The translations under genes were made by a program, and so were the position numbers. DNA of 64,000 nt, from contig JBHGNT010000022.1 of NCBI GenBank assembly GCA_043228905.1, positions 7,006,001 to 7,070,000 of the forward strand, written 5' to 3'. This DNA is from Azolla caroliniana. Lineage: Eukaryota > Polypodiophyta. Positions 32,700 through 43,962 of this stretch are shown piece after piece (the stretch's first letter is position 1; each line of letters starts with the position of its first letter). The notes below the pieces were generated by a model. The model ran no database searches and had not been told where the DNA came from. It saw only the letters and a list, made by a program, of their open reading frames with translations.

Positions 32700-34506
32700 T
32701 TTTTGTTTCTTGCAATGAATGTTGTAGTGTCAAGCAACTCCACGCCAAGGAAAGTAATGGAACAACCAGCCCCTGTGCCTAAACCCTCAGTATCTGCTGC
32801 ACATTCCAAGGTTCAGGGACCATCATTACCAGTAACCTATGAGTTTTATGATGAAGATGAACGTATGAGAAGGGCCATTGGAGCAGTGGAACATATGCTT
32901 CTACAAACAAATTCCCCAAGCTCCAGTCAACATCAAAACAATCCAGGTAACACAAATTCAGTTAGCATATCTTAATTCTCAGTTGTGTGTATGTTGAATG
33001 CCTAATGTCTTTAAAAAAGAGCCCACTAAGAAGAGGAATGTTGCAAGAAAGTTGTATGGAAAGGGCAAGAAAGGCAGAGTTGAATGCAATGGTGAGTCAT
33101 ATATGTTCTCACCTGTCCGGAGAGTTGTCAACCTAATGCATTGTCTAATACCATGTATTTGTGTTACTAGCTGATGACGAAATGATCTTTGGTGAGGGAG
33201 ATACGAGTCCAAAACCTGATCATGAAGACGAATTTATCACACTCCCAGGTACACGTCAAAAGCCCTCTAAGAAAACAATGATTTAGATCATAACTACCCT
33301 ATTATAGTGGTGCTTTTGGTGCATTCTATAGATACTATTATGAAATCTTCTATTGACAATGAGCTCCAACCTGTTGAACACTTAGATGTTGTGGACAAGA
33401 TGACCGAATCTACCACTTGCAATGGGTTGTCTACGGCTATACATTATGACGATGTAACAATAGGTAAAAATGTGGCTATTAACCTTATGTTCATTGTTGT
33501 TGGTATGTTTGCAAAATTTTGAGTATGTGAGTTGATACTAATATTCTCTGGAATCCCATTATTTAGGTTTACAAGTGCAGTTTGATTCCCAACTGCAATC
33601 AAATGAATCGGGAACTATATGGAGCACAAGTGCAAAGTCAGATTCTGGGATTAACCTTTGCACGGAGGCAGACTCTGGGAGCACATCTTCCACACATGAG
33701 GAATGTGAAAAAAAGGAAGCGTTCTTATTTGAAGAGCAGCTGGCATGTACAAACAACAATTTGTCTAAAGAATCCCATGAGGAGTGTGGAAAGAATAATG
33801 CTAGTACTGAAGAGGAGCCTAATTGTACCGAGAATGTGCTAGTAGTGTCTAAAGAATCCCATGAGGAGTGTGAAAAGAATATCGCTAGTACTGAAGAGGA
33901 GCCTGATTGTACCGAGAATGTGCTAGTAGTTTCTATAGAAGCCCATGAGGAGTGTGGAAAGAATATAGCTAGTAATGAAGAGGAGCCTGATTGTATTGAG
34001 AATGTTCTAGTAGTGTCTATAGAAGCCCATGAGGAGTGTGGAAATAATATAGAAGCCCATGAAGAGGAGCCTGATTGTACTAAGAACGAGCATACTAGCA
34101 TCACCCATGAGGACCAGGCAATAAAGACCACCCAAGAAGGGCGGCATGGTGGTCTTAAGAATGAGGTGACTATCACCAACAGGAGCTTAATTGTACTGAG
34201 AATGAGCATACTAGCAACAACATGAGTACTAAAACAACCCACATACATGAGATGAGTGATAATTTGACTATCAACAGTACCTTTGTGGATGTGTGTACAA
34301 GCATTGCAATTGCAGAAAACACAGTTTCTCTCTCAAGCTTGCCACTGGTACAAGGTGCCCGTACATCCACACCTGTCTCTGATGCCTCTGATGATGAAGT
34401 GCCACTTAGTACACTGATACCTAAAGGCTTTAAGATAAAGAAGAATGTAAAATCACAAAAAACTGGCACCAATAACAAGTGCATTACAAGATTGGGGAAA
34501 TTGTGA
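32700..34506 (+). pseudogene. Transposon X accessory gene, C-terminal acidic repeat exons
   Basis: Short exons with good GT/AG borders: to about 32946 ('DEDERMRRAIGAVEHML'), about 33022-33091 ('KKRNVARKLYGKGKKG'), and 33171-33247 ('DDEMIFGEGDTSPKP'). A large exon from 33567 follows. It encodes four tandem 28-residue repeats (84 bp each, starting about 33765, 33849, 33933 and 34017) of the form 'SHEECGKN.AS.EEEPDCTE' plus a partial fifth. The frame shifts near 34204, then continues 'TTHIHEMSDNLTINSTF...' to a stop at 34506. The product would be very acidic and Cys-containing. It is probably one gene with the RING exons. Confidence 0.5.
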
Positions 34507-34584
34507 AATGGTGCCTGATTGTCTTTCGATTGTACTTCAACTATAGCTGAACTGTTAGTGATGTCTGAACTTGAACTATTTGGT

Positions 34585-34990
34585 ATACCAAAATACTGTC
34601 TAAATTGCTAATGTGAAATGTTGTACTGACTCCAGTTCACTCATCTAGTGTTGTTAACGTAATGTGAAAGTCTATATTGCCAATTGCAGAGAATGAGAAT
34701 GTATTCTATTGTTAATTGTCATGCAACCATGATTGTGTTGAACTGCAACTGAATTGTTACCAGCGTACTGTCTAAATTGCCCCTGTGAAATGTTGTGAAG
34801 ATCAGACCAACCATCTAGTGTTGTAGTGTAATGTGAAATTCTATATTGCTAATTGTAGAGAATGAGATTTTATTCTATTGTCAATTGTCATGCAACCATG
34901 ATTGTGTTGATTACAAATAAAATTCTATATTGCTAATTGTAGAGAATAAGATTTTATTCTATTGTCAATTTGTCATGCAACCATGAATGT
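34585..34990. repeat. Tandem repeats between the two X genes
   Basis: Three imperfect copies of 'tctatattgctaattgtagagaatgagat...attgtcatgcaaccatgattgtg', at spacings of roughly 180 and 95 bp. They lie in the 3' intergenic region where the convergent genes end. 34991-35472 holds nothing else I recognise. Confidence 0.65.
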
Positions 34991-35472
34991 AGTATGGAAC
35001 ACTTTGACATTCACATTCGTACATAAAATAAGATGTATGTATCCGTCTAACTGAGATACTTCGGGAGACTACTATGTATTAGTGAACACTTACAATTGAC
35101 ATTAGTACTAAACTAATATGTATATTGATACTTGCAAAGTATGGTCTCCTTGAGTGCACATAGTCAGAGTCGAATAGAGACTTAACACAATAGGGATTAG
35201 ACTACTGGTATTGATAGTTGAATAAGTTTGGGCCATATTGATGCTGCTAAGTATTGAAGACTTCACACCCTAAACCATAGAAACAAGCAACTCTATATTT
35301 ACCATGAACACTTACAAAACAAGCTCAATAAATACTCTAAACACTTTAGAAGAAAGACGAAATATATCGATTCATTTGTCAATCATCAAAATTAATATAT
35401 CAATATATCAAATAGTGAACTACAAGCGGATATTTTTCAGTTGCCAACTATAATGTATTAATAGGGTAACTT

Positions 35473-36392
35473 TCAAGCATTAAACAGAGAGACCTCCCCT
35501 AATATGTGCTCATGAACCTCTTGGGGGACCTTGTAGACAATGTTGTATCCCTTAACCTTGTGCTTTTCTTGAGTCATATTGAACTTGATCGCAAGAATGG
35601 CAGCAGTGTAGATTATTGTGATGGGTGCATCTTTTAGTAATGCATATATGTGTTCTTGCATTGCAGCAACTTTGCATAATAGTTTCCATACACGACAGAC
35701 TCACCAACGTTGAACATGTTGCCCCAGCCATCCGTCACCACTTCTTTCGATAATGTCTTTCCTTGCTTGCACACCACAATATAGTAGCCTTCTAAATCTT
35801 CATTTTGAGGAGATTTGAGCACCGCAAAATTATCTCAAACTTCCAATAAAACTACCAAGTCTTGATGTTGGTTGTAGTATACAATATCGTTTGAATGTGC
35901 ATCCTCTTCAATATCATCTTGTCGTTCAAGCTCGAGCTTCTGCAACTTCTAGGGCTCCACGATTGATAGGTTGATGCATTTTTCCCAAGCTTCGTCTATA
36001 CACATGGAACAAAAGCATGATAAAGTACAGAGTAACAATTGTGTTGTGTCCTTGCGGCTAAAAACTAATACACAATGGGTGCTTTGTGTGCCTTTCACGG
36101 TTTTACAACCATATGATTTAGTTCTATCGACCTCATTAGTGCGAACCTCAACAAACAATCTATTCTTACCATCATTTGACATCTTCCATGTTAGCCACTC
36201 CACAACATCATGTGCATTTTGTAACTTAGCACCATTATTATCCAACTGCTCACTTGTAAGGGCACGTTTGATCATAGCCCCCGAGCCATCATGCTCTCCT
36301 TTTCCATGTCCAGACCCGAAGTAGTTCCATTGCATACGAATGTTGAATAAGGAGAAGTATCTGCTTTTGTATCCCAGGTTTCCAACAAACAT
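35473..36392 (-). pseudogene. Transposon X transposase gene, C-terminal exons
   Basis: The minus-strand segment starting near 36392 has 'WNYFGSGHGKGEHDGSGAMIKR', the third conserved block of this transposase type (the Gly-His-Gly-Lys-Gly and Asp-Gly motif). It is followed by 'LTSEQLDNNGAKLQNAHDVVEWL'. Frames then break (stop near 35949, shift near 35822) before a final 'MLKSPQNEDLEGYYIVVCKQGK' and 'QEVHEHILGEVSLF' end at 35473. Confidence 0.6.
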
Positions 36393-36399
36393 TAGTACT

Positions 36400-37400
36400 A
36401 TGTTGTCAATTGAGAGTACTATACATCCATTAATATTGATTTAGTACAAATACAAAACAAAGCATAGCACAACGTATCCATGGAGAACACTATACACTAA
36501 TTAAATGATAAATAGTACTATGTTGTCAACCATCTGTACTTAGCATCCATTAACGGATACAACACAAAGCATAGTACAATGTGTTCATGCAAAACACTCT
36601 ACATGTATTAAAAGATAATTAGTACAAACTGTTCAATATTGGACAGTACTATGTTATTGACGATGAGTACTTTACATCCATTAATACTGATTTAGTACAG
36701 ATAAAACACATAGTATAGTACAATGTGTCCATGGAGAACACAACATGGATTAGATAATTAGTACAAACTCTTCAATATAGGATAGTACTATCAGTACAAG
36801 ACATGTACTTTACATCCTTCAATAAATACTGATTTAGTACAGATACAACACATAGTACAATACAGTGTGTCCATGGAGAACACTCAACATGGATTAAAAG
36901 ATAATTAGTACTAACTCTTAAGGACGGACAATACTATGAGTACAAGAAGACTATGAGTACAAGACGAGTACTTTACATCCTTCAATAAATACTGATTTAG
37001 TACAGATACAACACACAATACAATACAATGTGTCCATGGAGAGCACTCAACATGGACTAAAAGATACTTAGTACAAACTCTTAAGAATGGCCAATATTAT
37101 GAGTACAAGATGAGTACTTTACATCCTTCAATAAATACTGATTTAGTACAGATATAACACACAACACAGTACAATGTGTCTATGGAGAACACTTCACATG
37201 GATTAAAAGATAATAAACACAGATCCACGTGACATGATGGTACTATGTGATCAATCAAGAACACTTAACATAGTTACAAACATAATTAGTATGCATGCAT
37301 CCATTTGAATAGTACTGTGTTTGAATAGTTACAAACATAATTAGTATGCATGCACTAACACAAGATTTACTTCCTTAGACATTGCATTATAAGTACTAAA
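36400..37400 (-). repeat. Intronic tandem array with TTTAGTACAG units
   Basis: About six imperfect units of roughly 110-160 bp ('tgatttagtacag', 'gtccatggagaacac', 'gagtactttacatcc'), with clear anchors at 36691, 36833, 36996 and 37142. Located between transposase exons, hence probably an intron. Confidence 0.75.
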
Positions 37401-37415
37401 CATATGGATTAAAAA

Positions 37416-39082
37416 TTACCTGGCGATAAAGTAGAACGATCGTGTTGCCTTAAACTGCAAGGCAACACCATCAGACCAAACCCAATGACGGTTAAAGGTA
37501 AACCCTAGAGACAATAAATATGCATGGTGAAGCTTAAAACAATGTTGAACAAATAGTGTATCATGCTTTTTATCATCTGAAATGTAAAATATTGATTTCT
37601 TATGTAACTCACCGTCTTGTCTCCAATAGCAAATATGTACAAGTATTGTACATTGATCATTGTACCAATGCATTCATTGAACCTCATTTTGAATTTTAAA
37701 TGTATAGTTTTCTGCAAAGTCAATAATAGATACGATGACACCCGTGGGTAAGTTATTAATACATTCCTTGAACTGTGAATTTTGCCAATAACTCCGGAAG
37801 TTATGTGGAATGAACTCCCCAAGTTGTTTCTTAAATTCTAAGACAAGGGTAGCAACACATGTCTCCTTATATACTTCCTTGATACGCTTAGTTACAAGTC
37901 CCTGGCCAATATTTTCAGTCACATACTCTAAATATTTCCATTTCACAACATGACTGTTTCCCAAATCAAGCTCCTGCCTACAAAATAATGGTAGCGGACA
38001 AACCTTACATGTTCTTAAAAGACATGTATGATGATGCCACTCACATGATGGTTCTTTTTCACAAACACAAGACCTCCATAACTCAGAAACGAATGCATAA
38101 GTCATGTTTCGTGCATTACACCTATTATCCTCCCCATTCGGTCTACAAACCTCACAAGTGCAGACACATAATTGCCCGTGTATACCCTTAGAATCGGTAC
38201 GCATTGCATTCACTCCAAGCCTTAACATGTCCAACTTCACATGGTACACACAACAACATGTATTCCTCTCATTTAATTTTCTAACATAATATGGTTTCAA
38301 ACCTTGGAACTTGCGGAATCCAACAGTCAAGCTTGGATGTTGGTCTTTAAAGTTCATGTACAATTCAGCCTACATCAACCAATATATATAGCAAACATTA
38401 ATATACACTTGGTCAAAACAAAAATTTATGGAATGTGAATTGATATAAAAAAATGGAATACCTCCATCATCTCCAAGAAGTGTCTAGGGTGAATCTGGTA
38501 CTTACCCTGACTTATTCGTTTTCTACACACGTCCTTCTTATTTGGCGAGACACGCGTATTTTTTGCCCAAAATGGATCCACTTTCTCAATATTCTCTTGA
38601 GATAAGACATCACATCGTCGTCTACGTCCCAACCCCAGTCACTTGAATTGGCTTGAGTGTATATTTTGGCGATGTTTCCTCAAGTTCCTTCTTTGAATAC
38701 CCAGGGCTAAGGCAACTTTAGTATCACTATATTTTTTTTCTCTCACACCGTTCACAACCATGTGTAGGGCTGCCCTCTTTGCAGCAAGTTAGTCTATGCT
38801 CTCTACACCTTTCACTAAGTCTAGGGATGACTTCATAGACTCTACAATCTCTTCTGAAACACATTGGTTCCTAAATTTTATTCTCCCCATGTCTTCATTC
38901 AAACGTTGATGGTGTAACACTCTACATATAATATCCCTACGATCCCCAAATCTCTTTGTTATTTCTACCAAATAACGGACTATGTGAAGAACCACTCGTC
39001 TCTTGGTCCTTTCCGATATACATGAGTTACTTGACAACTCACTCTCGTTGGGGATCCCCATTTGGTCACTAGATTTATCCAA
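37416..39082 (-). pseudogene. Transposon X transposase gene, N-terminal and catalytic exons
   Basis: Begins at an ATG at 39082. The N-terminal exon has a helix-turn-helix-like 'SDTKVALALGIQRRNLRKH' (about 38670-38730) but is broken by stops at 38789 and about 38638. The catalytic exon 38363-37416 has Cys/His pairs, then 'VIVSIIDFAENYTFKIQNEVQ' with the first Asp and 'WSDGVALQFK' with the second. A TGA at 37674 lies between the two. The set DFAENY / SDG..QFK / GHGKG..DG.G..KR matches a widespread group of eukaryotic DDE-type transposase-like proteins. I do not name the superfamily. At least three stops make this copy non-functional. Confidence 0.65.
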
Positions 39083-39300
39083 AAAAATTAAGTGTCTTGC
39101 GAGAGTAGTTAATGTTATATAGACTACACTAAGAAATCACAATAAAATGTTTTTAAATGCGGCCTACAAAGTGAGAAATAATTAATTTCGGACATTAGAA
39201 TTACGAATCAAAGATGACAATTAGCATTTCTTTATTCACAAATTTCTAAAAATGAAAAAATTTAGAACTGAAAATGAAAAAATAGTTTTGAAATTTAGTA

Positions 39301-39640
39301 CTAGAAAGGAACCTCCAATGGTGGAGGGAGCGTTGTATCTGTGTGATATGCCGCCTCGATTTGGTGGAAGGAACCTCCAATGGTGGAGGGAGCGTTAAAT
39401 ATGTGTGATATGCCGCCTCGATTTGGTGGAATGAGCCTCCAATGGTGGAAGGAGCCTTGAATTTGTGTGATATGTCGCCTCGATTTGTTGGAAGGAACCT
39501 CCAATGGTGGAGGGAGCATTAAATCTGTGTGATCTGCTACCTCGATTTTGTGGAATGAACCTCCAATGGTGGAGGGAGCCTTGAATCTGTGTGATATGTC
39601 GCCTCGATTCAGTGGAAGGATCCTCGCCTTGGTGGAAAAA
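39301..39640. repeat. 62-bp minisatellite with internal hairpin near the right end of X
   Basis: Five and a half units with anchors 'gaacctccaa' at 39309, 39371, 39433 (variant), 39495, 39557 and a degenerate one at 39619: a strict 62-bp period. Each unit carries CCTCCAATGGTGGAGG, an inverted repeat. The array lies between the right TIR and the transposase start codon. Confidence 0.85.
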
Positions 39641-40156
39641 GCCTCAAATCACCATGAGATAAACTGCAATCAGTGGAAGAAGCAAGAAAATCGTTCTCGA
39701 AGATGTCACTATTGGCTGTTATAAGAGGCCTCAGAACAGTCTCTAATCCTCAACTCAAACCCTAAAACAGAAACCCTAACAAAACAAGAAATCCTCAACC
39801 CAAAACCAGAAACCTGACATGGATGTTTGAGATATGCTCCCTGAACCCTAACAAACCTCTTACATTGGAGGCAAACCAAAAACTTGACATGGATGTCTGA
39901 GATGAAGAGCTCAGAGGGATAGAGGAAGAGGAGTAAGAGGAGTTGGTTTGAGGGGAAGCGCCAAAAATGATGTGAGGGTAAAATAGCCCCCAAAATGGAA
40001 AGAACATCTCCTCACTTGTTCCCCCCACTCTTTGTCTTAAATGACACTTGTACTACACTCATCCCACTCCCCAAAATCGATTTTTTTTCTCAATTATTTA
40101 GTACTAACAGTATTGAAAGGACTGACATTTTTTGTGGCCAAAAATAGTACTTTTCT

Positions 40157-40181
40157 GGTACACCGTAGCGTGCTTCCACCT
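40157..40181 (-). repeat. Transposon X right terminal inverted repeat
   Basis: Reverse complement matches 29193-29217 at 22 of 25 positions. Followed by AGCA, the target duplication. Confidence 0.78.
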
Positions 40182-40185
40182 AGCA

Positions 40186-40375
40186 TCTGATTGTCTGATT
40201 GTGTGCTCCTTGACACATTAGCGTGGTTCTCTTCGACCATAAGCATTGACTGTAGGTCGAAAAACGACAATGGCTTCTTCCTTGTACAGATAACCATCTA
40301 GATCAGCCCGTACCTCTAAGCTAGACCACTGAGGCAAATCTATACCATCTCGTCCTCATCCACAGTCACGTTGAT
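40186..40375 (-). pseudogene. Cop-D Gag, N-terminal fragment
   Basis: The minus strand reads 'DEDEMV.ICLSGL', then 'KPLSFFDLQSMLMVEE' and 'RSTQSDNQML', the C-terminal part of a copia UBN2-type Gag. It continues at 29192 after X is removed. Upstream Gag and the 5' LTR are missing; the sequence switches abruptly to gypsy RNase H at about 40376. Confidence 0.75.
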
Positions 40376-41925
40376 AGGGCAAGTGTCCATCCGGGAAGTC
40401 GTCCTTTGTTTTGTCGCTTGCTTCGCCTGATTCGAGCCAATTTAGGTAGTCTGCCACTACATGTTGTGCTCCTATTCTAAGATAAATGTCGAATTCAAAT
40501 TCTTGGAGTAGCAACATCCATCGGGCCAATTTGCCCGTTAATGACCGTTTCGTCACTAAATATGGCAGAGCCTCATGGTCGACGTGGAAGGTGAATTTCC
40601 GGCCCAATAGGTAATGGCGAATTTTTTTCATGCAATATATCATACCTAGGGCCTCCCATTCCATCGTCGAGTAGTTCCTTTTGGCTATTGAGAGTTTCTG
40701 ACTAGTTGGTGGATACTAGTTCGACTCCTTTACCTACACAAGAGCATTGCCAATTGCTATGTCGAATGCGTCAATGAAGACATGAAATTGCTTCGTCCAA
40801 TCTAGAGGTTGGACAACTGGTACTTGCAACAACATTATTTTTAAGGCTTGATATGCCTCTTCCTCTATTGATGTCCATTGAAACGATGTGCGATGTACCG
40901 ATGCATGCAGTGGTGTCGCAAAATTGGCCAAATATCATATCATTTGACTATGCCACCATATCTGACCTAGGAATCGGTTGAGTGCTTTGGTATTCTTTGG
41001 TGTCGGTGCGTCGATTATGGGCTTAAATTTATTTGGATTGACTGCAATTCCCCATTAGTCACCCCGAATGCACACTTTGCCGGATTCAGGCTCAACATTT
41101 CTCCAGACACAATTGGAGGTGACTGAGATGCTTTGTTTTCTTACTATAGATGGGGAAATCGCCTAAGAATACTTGCATGAACATCGGAATGTAATTGCCG
41201 AATGTCTCCATGATTATTCGTTGGAAGGTTCCTTACGTGGTCTTTAACCCGAACATCATCACCACTGAAACAAATACTCCCCATTTGGTGACAAAGGTTG
41301 TCTTCTCTTGGTCATCCGAATGCATCCAAATTTGATTATAGTCATTGAACTTCTCTAGCACCCTGTCCATAAAAAGGAGCGGGAATGTGTCTATTATTGT
41401 GGCGGCATTCAGCTTCCTGTAGTCGACGCACACCCAAATTTTTCCATTCGTTTTTTGCATGACCACGATGGGGCTCAACAACATGACCTGCTTTACTAGC
41501 CGAAAAAAGCCAATTCTCAATCATTTGTCGATTTCTTCCTTCACTCTAGCCGTGTAATTTGGGTTCATTTAGTACCGCCTCTGATGTACCAGCTTGGAGT
41601 CCTTGCTGACATGTATCTGGTGTTGAGAAAACTTGGGGTCGAGCCCCTTCATATCTTCGTGGGACCATGCTAATACATCCCTATAATCTTGCAATAATGT
41701 GATCAGCACCACTTTGTTGGTTGGGGGATTTACTGGTCGGGGATCATTTGTCGTCCCTAAGTTAACCTCCTCTCGTGTCGACGCCTTCACGTGCTGGGAT
41801 ATATCGATTTCCAATTCTAATGCCTCTCAGGCATGGTGCAATTCTTCCATAGCTTTTGGGCACGGTTCTCATAAATCATCCTTCGTCTCGGTGTCCCTTT
41901 GCTGCTAGGACTAGTCGATTGTACC
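40376..41925 (-). pseudogene. Gyp-E: truncated gypsy RT and RNase H
   Basis: From right to left: a pre-RT region 'NKVVLITLLQDYRDVLAWSHEDMKGLDP' (41640-41720), RT 'VCVDYRKLNAATIIDTFPL' (41380-41440), RNase H 'QALKIMLLQVPVVQPLDW' (40800-40860), 'FTFHVDHEALPYLV' (40560-40600), then 'DKTKDDFPDGHL' at 40385-40420, where it ends. No LTR or integrase, and several frameshifts. It resembles Gyp-F, which lies next to it in the opposite orientation. Confidence 0.78.
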
Positions 41926-42300
41926 ATAGAAGTCTAAAGTATTAGTTGTAATCGAAAGTGTTGTTTTGGGTCAAATATAGTGTAACAGGTGTCAATACGT
42001 AAGTCGAAAGACTAAAAATATAGTAGTTGGAAATAGAATAGTCGAAAAGACAGAGTAGGAAGGTAGAACCATTTTTATGTTTCTTGCAGAATGGTAGTTT
42101 TGTAGTTCTTGATGAGTTTGCTTGTCTCACCTATATAAAGGGATACGGGACATTGTAAAAGGATTGATTTGTAAGTATAAAATTTTAGTTTAGAGTACTC
42201 TGAGTTTCTATTTTTATGTTGTTCTGTGTGTTGTACGACTAGAGAGAGGGAGAGAGAGTATTTCTATATGCACAATCGATCATAAATTAAGTGGGGCTAT
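41926..42300 (+). mobile_element. Probable 5' LTR region of Gyp-F
   Basis: Contains CTATATAAAGG at 42131 and a GA-rich R-like region at 42240-42260, upstream of the plus-strand gypsy gag. Exact ends and a primer site could not be fixed, and no 3' LTR is present. 42301-42758 is non-coding leader. Confidence 0.4.
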
Positions 42301-42758
42301 GTTTAAAATCACATTTGTGAGTAATTATGATAAAAGAGTGTTTAGAGATAAAAAATATTAGAGAGTCACAAGTAATTAGAATGGAGTTGAAAATAAAGAA
42401 CTGGCACCCATCAAATCCATATCTCCCACCATAATTCCCTTGATAAAGCGACTTAGAGAGTAAGTTGTTCAACCCTTTATGTTTGTCGACCAAGAAGAAG
42501 GTGATAACACAAAATTTTAGCACTCCCGGTTACATCTGTTAGAAATAGAGAACAACAAAGAATGCAAGCCGCCTAGTCAACCTAGTACATAACAACTTGT
42601 AGGAAGTAGATGACCACACATGAGATCGAAAAGCCGACGTGCGGAAGAAGACAATTGAATCGACTAATTTGGAGTTTTTCAAGCGTATTCAGTAGGACGT
42701 TGAAGAGGAATTAAGGGTAATTCTCGATTTACAGAACGATAGTAGTTCGGATGAGGAG

Positions 42759-43962
42759 ATGTCAGACCAACATCTACAATTAATCGACTTAGTAGGAGTT
42801 TCCATGGAGGATACAATGTTGTATCCTTACCTCAAATATAATGATAAAGTAGATGCACATGCACATGTGCGCACTTTCCTCACGACATGGCAAGCTAACC
42901 ATGTCTCACAAAGACTATCAGAATTAGATGTTAATAAATCCAAGATAGCTGAATTTAGATTGTCATTACAAGGGCAATCAATTAATTGGTACTCGCAACA
43001 TGAAGAGAGTGAGTTTGAATCATTTAAACAATTAACCGACAAATTTGTCAAATTATTTCACTGTCAGGTCACAAAAAGGGAACTTATGAGCCAATTTTAT
43101 GTTGCTTATCAAGAAGCTCATGAAATGTTGCCATAGTTTATTATTCGATTTAAAAATCTTCTGAGGCAACTAGCACGACAACTTCCCGAGGATGACTTGA
43201 AAGATACCTTTTTAACAACTCTCTGAGAACCACTTCAGACAACTTTAATTATTTTGGATTTCAAGGATGAGTCATTAGAGCAAATGATTGATAAGGCACT
43301 CTTCATGGATAGAGCACAAACAAGTAATAGTATGTCGATGGCGTCCTTACAAAGATCATTACCAAATCAGGAAGAATTGTTGTTCTGACAAATTAGCAAT
43401 TCAATGCACGACTTGCTTGAATCTTGGGCATCCCATAGTAGAATGCATACTACACACACATTGCCCAATTTTCCATTCCAAGGCACACACAATCGACAGT
43501 GTGAATATAATCTCTTAAACAAGGTCACAACTCTAGTAAGGAAAATAGAGCCACATGACGACTGAACAAGTGACAGGATCTAGCACACAAATCATTTCTG
43601 GGAAGACGATAGACCAAGTTACGAGGATCGGTTTCGATCAGATCAAAATCGACGAGATGATTACAGAAGGGACAAGCACCAAGATGATTATAGAAGGAAC
43701 GAAGATCACCAAGAGGATTACAGAAGGGACAACCGTCATCAATATGGATGAGATTATTCACCTCGTTATGATTGAAACAACCAGCGTTCATATAATAACA
43801 GAGGATCAAGACACTAGGATGATGGACGGTATTATGACCCACGAAGGAATGAAGAAAATCGGCAAACTAATCGCCAATTCCCAGCAAATGATGAAAGGCA
43901 GGATGACAATAGACGACCCAAGTTGTCACGATAGTTTCAGTATAACCTTCAGGTCTAGGAAG
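42759..43962 (+). pseudogene. Gyp-F Gag (first part)
   Basis: Gag core 'FLTTWQANHVSQRLSELD', 'FRLSLQGQSINWYSQHEESEF', 'KQLTDKFVKLFHC'. Stops at 43134 and about 43225 interrupt otherwise continuous homology to 43350. A gypsy-like CCxC region follows (about 43370-43500). The gene is interrupted at 43962 by Cop-I and resumes at 49089. Confidence 0.78.

Larger units (their letters stand above)
29193..40181. mobile_element. Transposon X: 11-kb DNA transposon with two convergent genes
   Basis: Terminal inverted repeats are 29193-29217 and 40157-40181, 22 of 25 bases matching (GGGTCGAAGCATGCTACGG against AGGTGGAAGCACGCTACGG at the outer ends). A 4-bp TSD AGCA lies at 29189-29192 and 40182-40185. 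Excision in silico restores the Cop-D gag frame exactly. Inside are a plus-strand multi-exon gene with a RING-like finger (30256-34506) and a minus-strand DDE-type transposase gene (35473-39082), tail to tail. It also holds several tandem arrays and recurrent TAGTAC motifs. Both genes carry in-frame stops, so the copy is probably inactive. I cannot assign the superfamily with certainty. A 4-bp TSD is known for Sola-type elements among others. Confidence 0.82.

Noticed and set aside
33559-34248. 229-codon minus-strand frame rich in Ser
   Set aside because: Shadow of the plus-strand acidic 84-bp repeats. The plus strand has splice borders and matches the rest of the gene.
39301-39640. CRISPR-like regular repeats
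   Set aside because: The units are contiguous 62-bp minisatellite copies with no unique spacers, in plant nuclear DNA with no Cas genes.
29193-40181. Interpretation of X as a MULE
   Set aside because: MULE elements give 8-11 bp TSDs. Only a 4-bp duplication restores the host frame here, and the transposase blocks do not look MULE-like to me.
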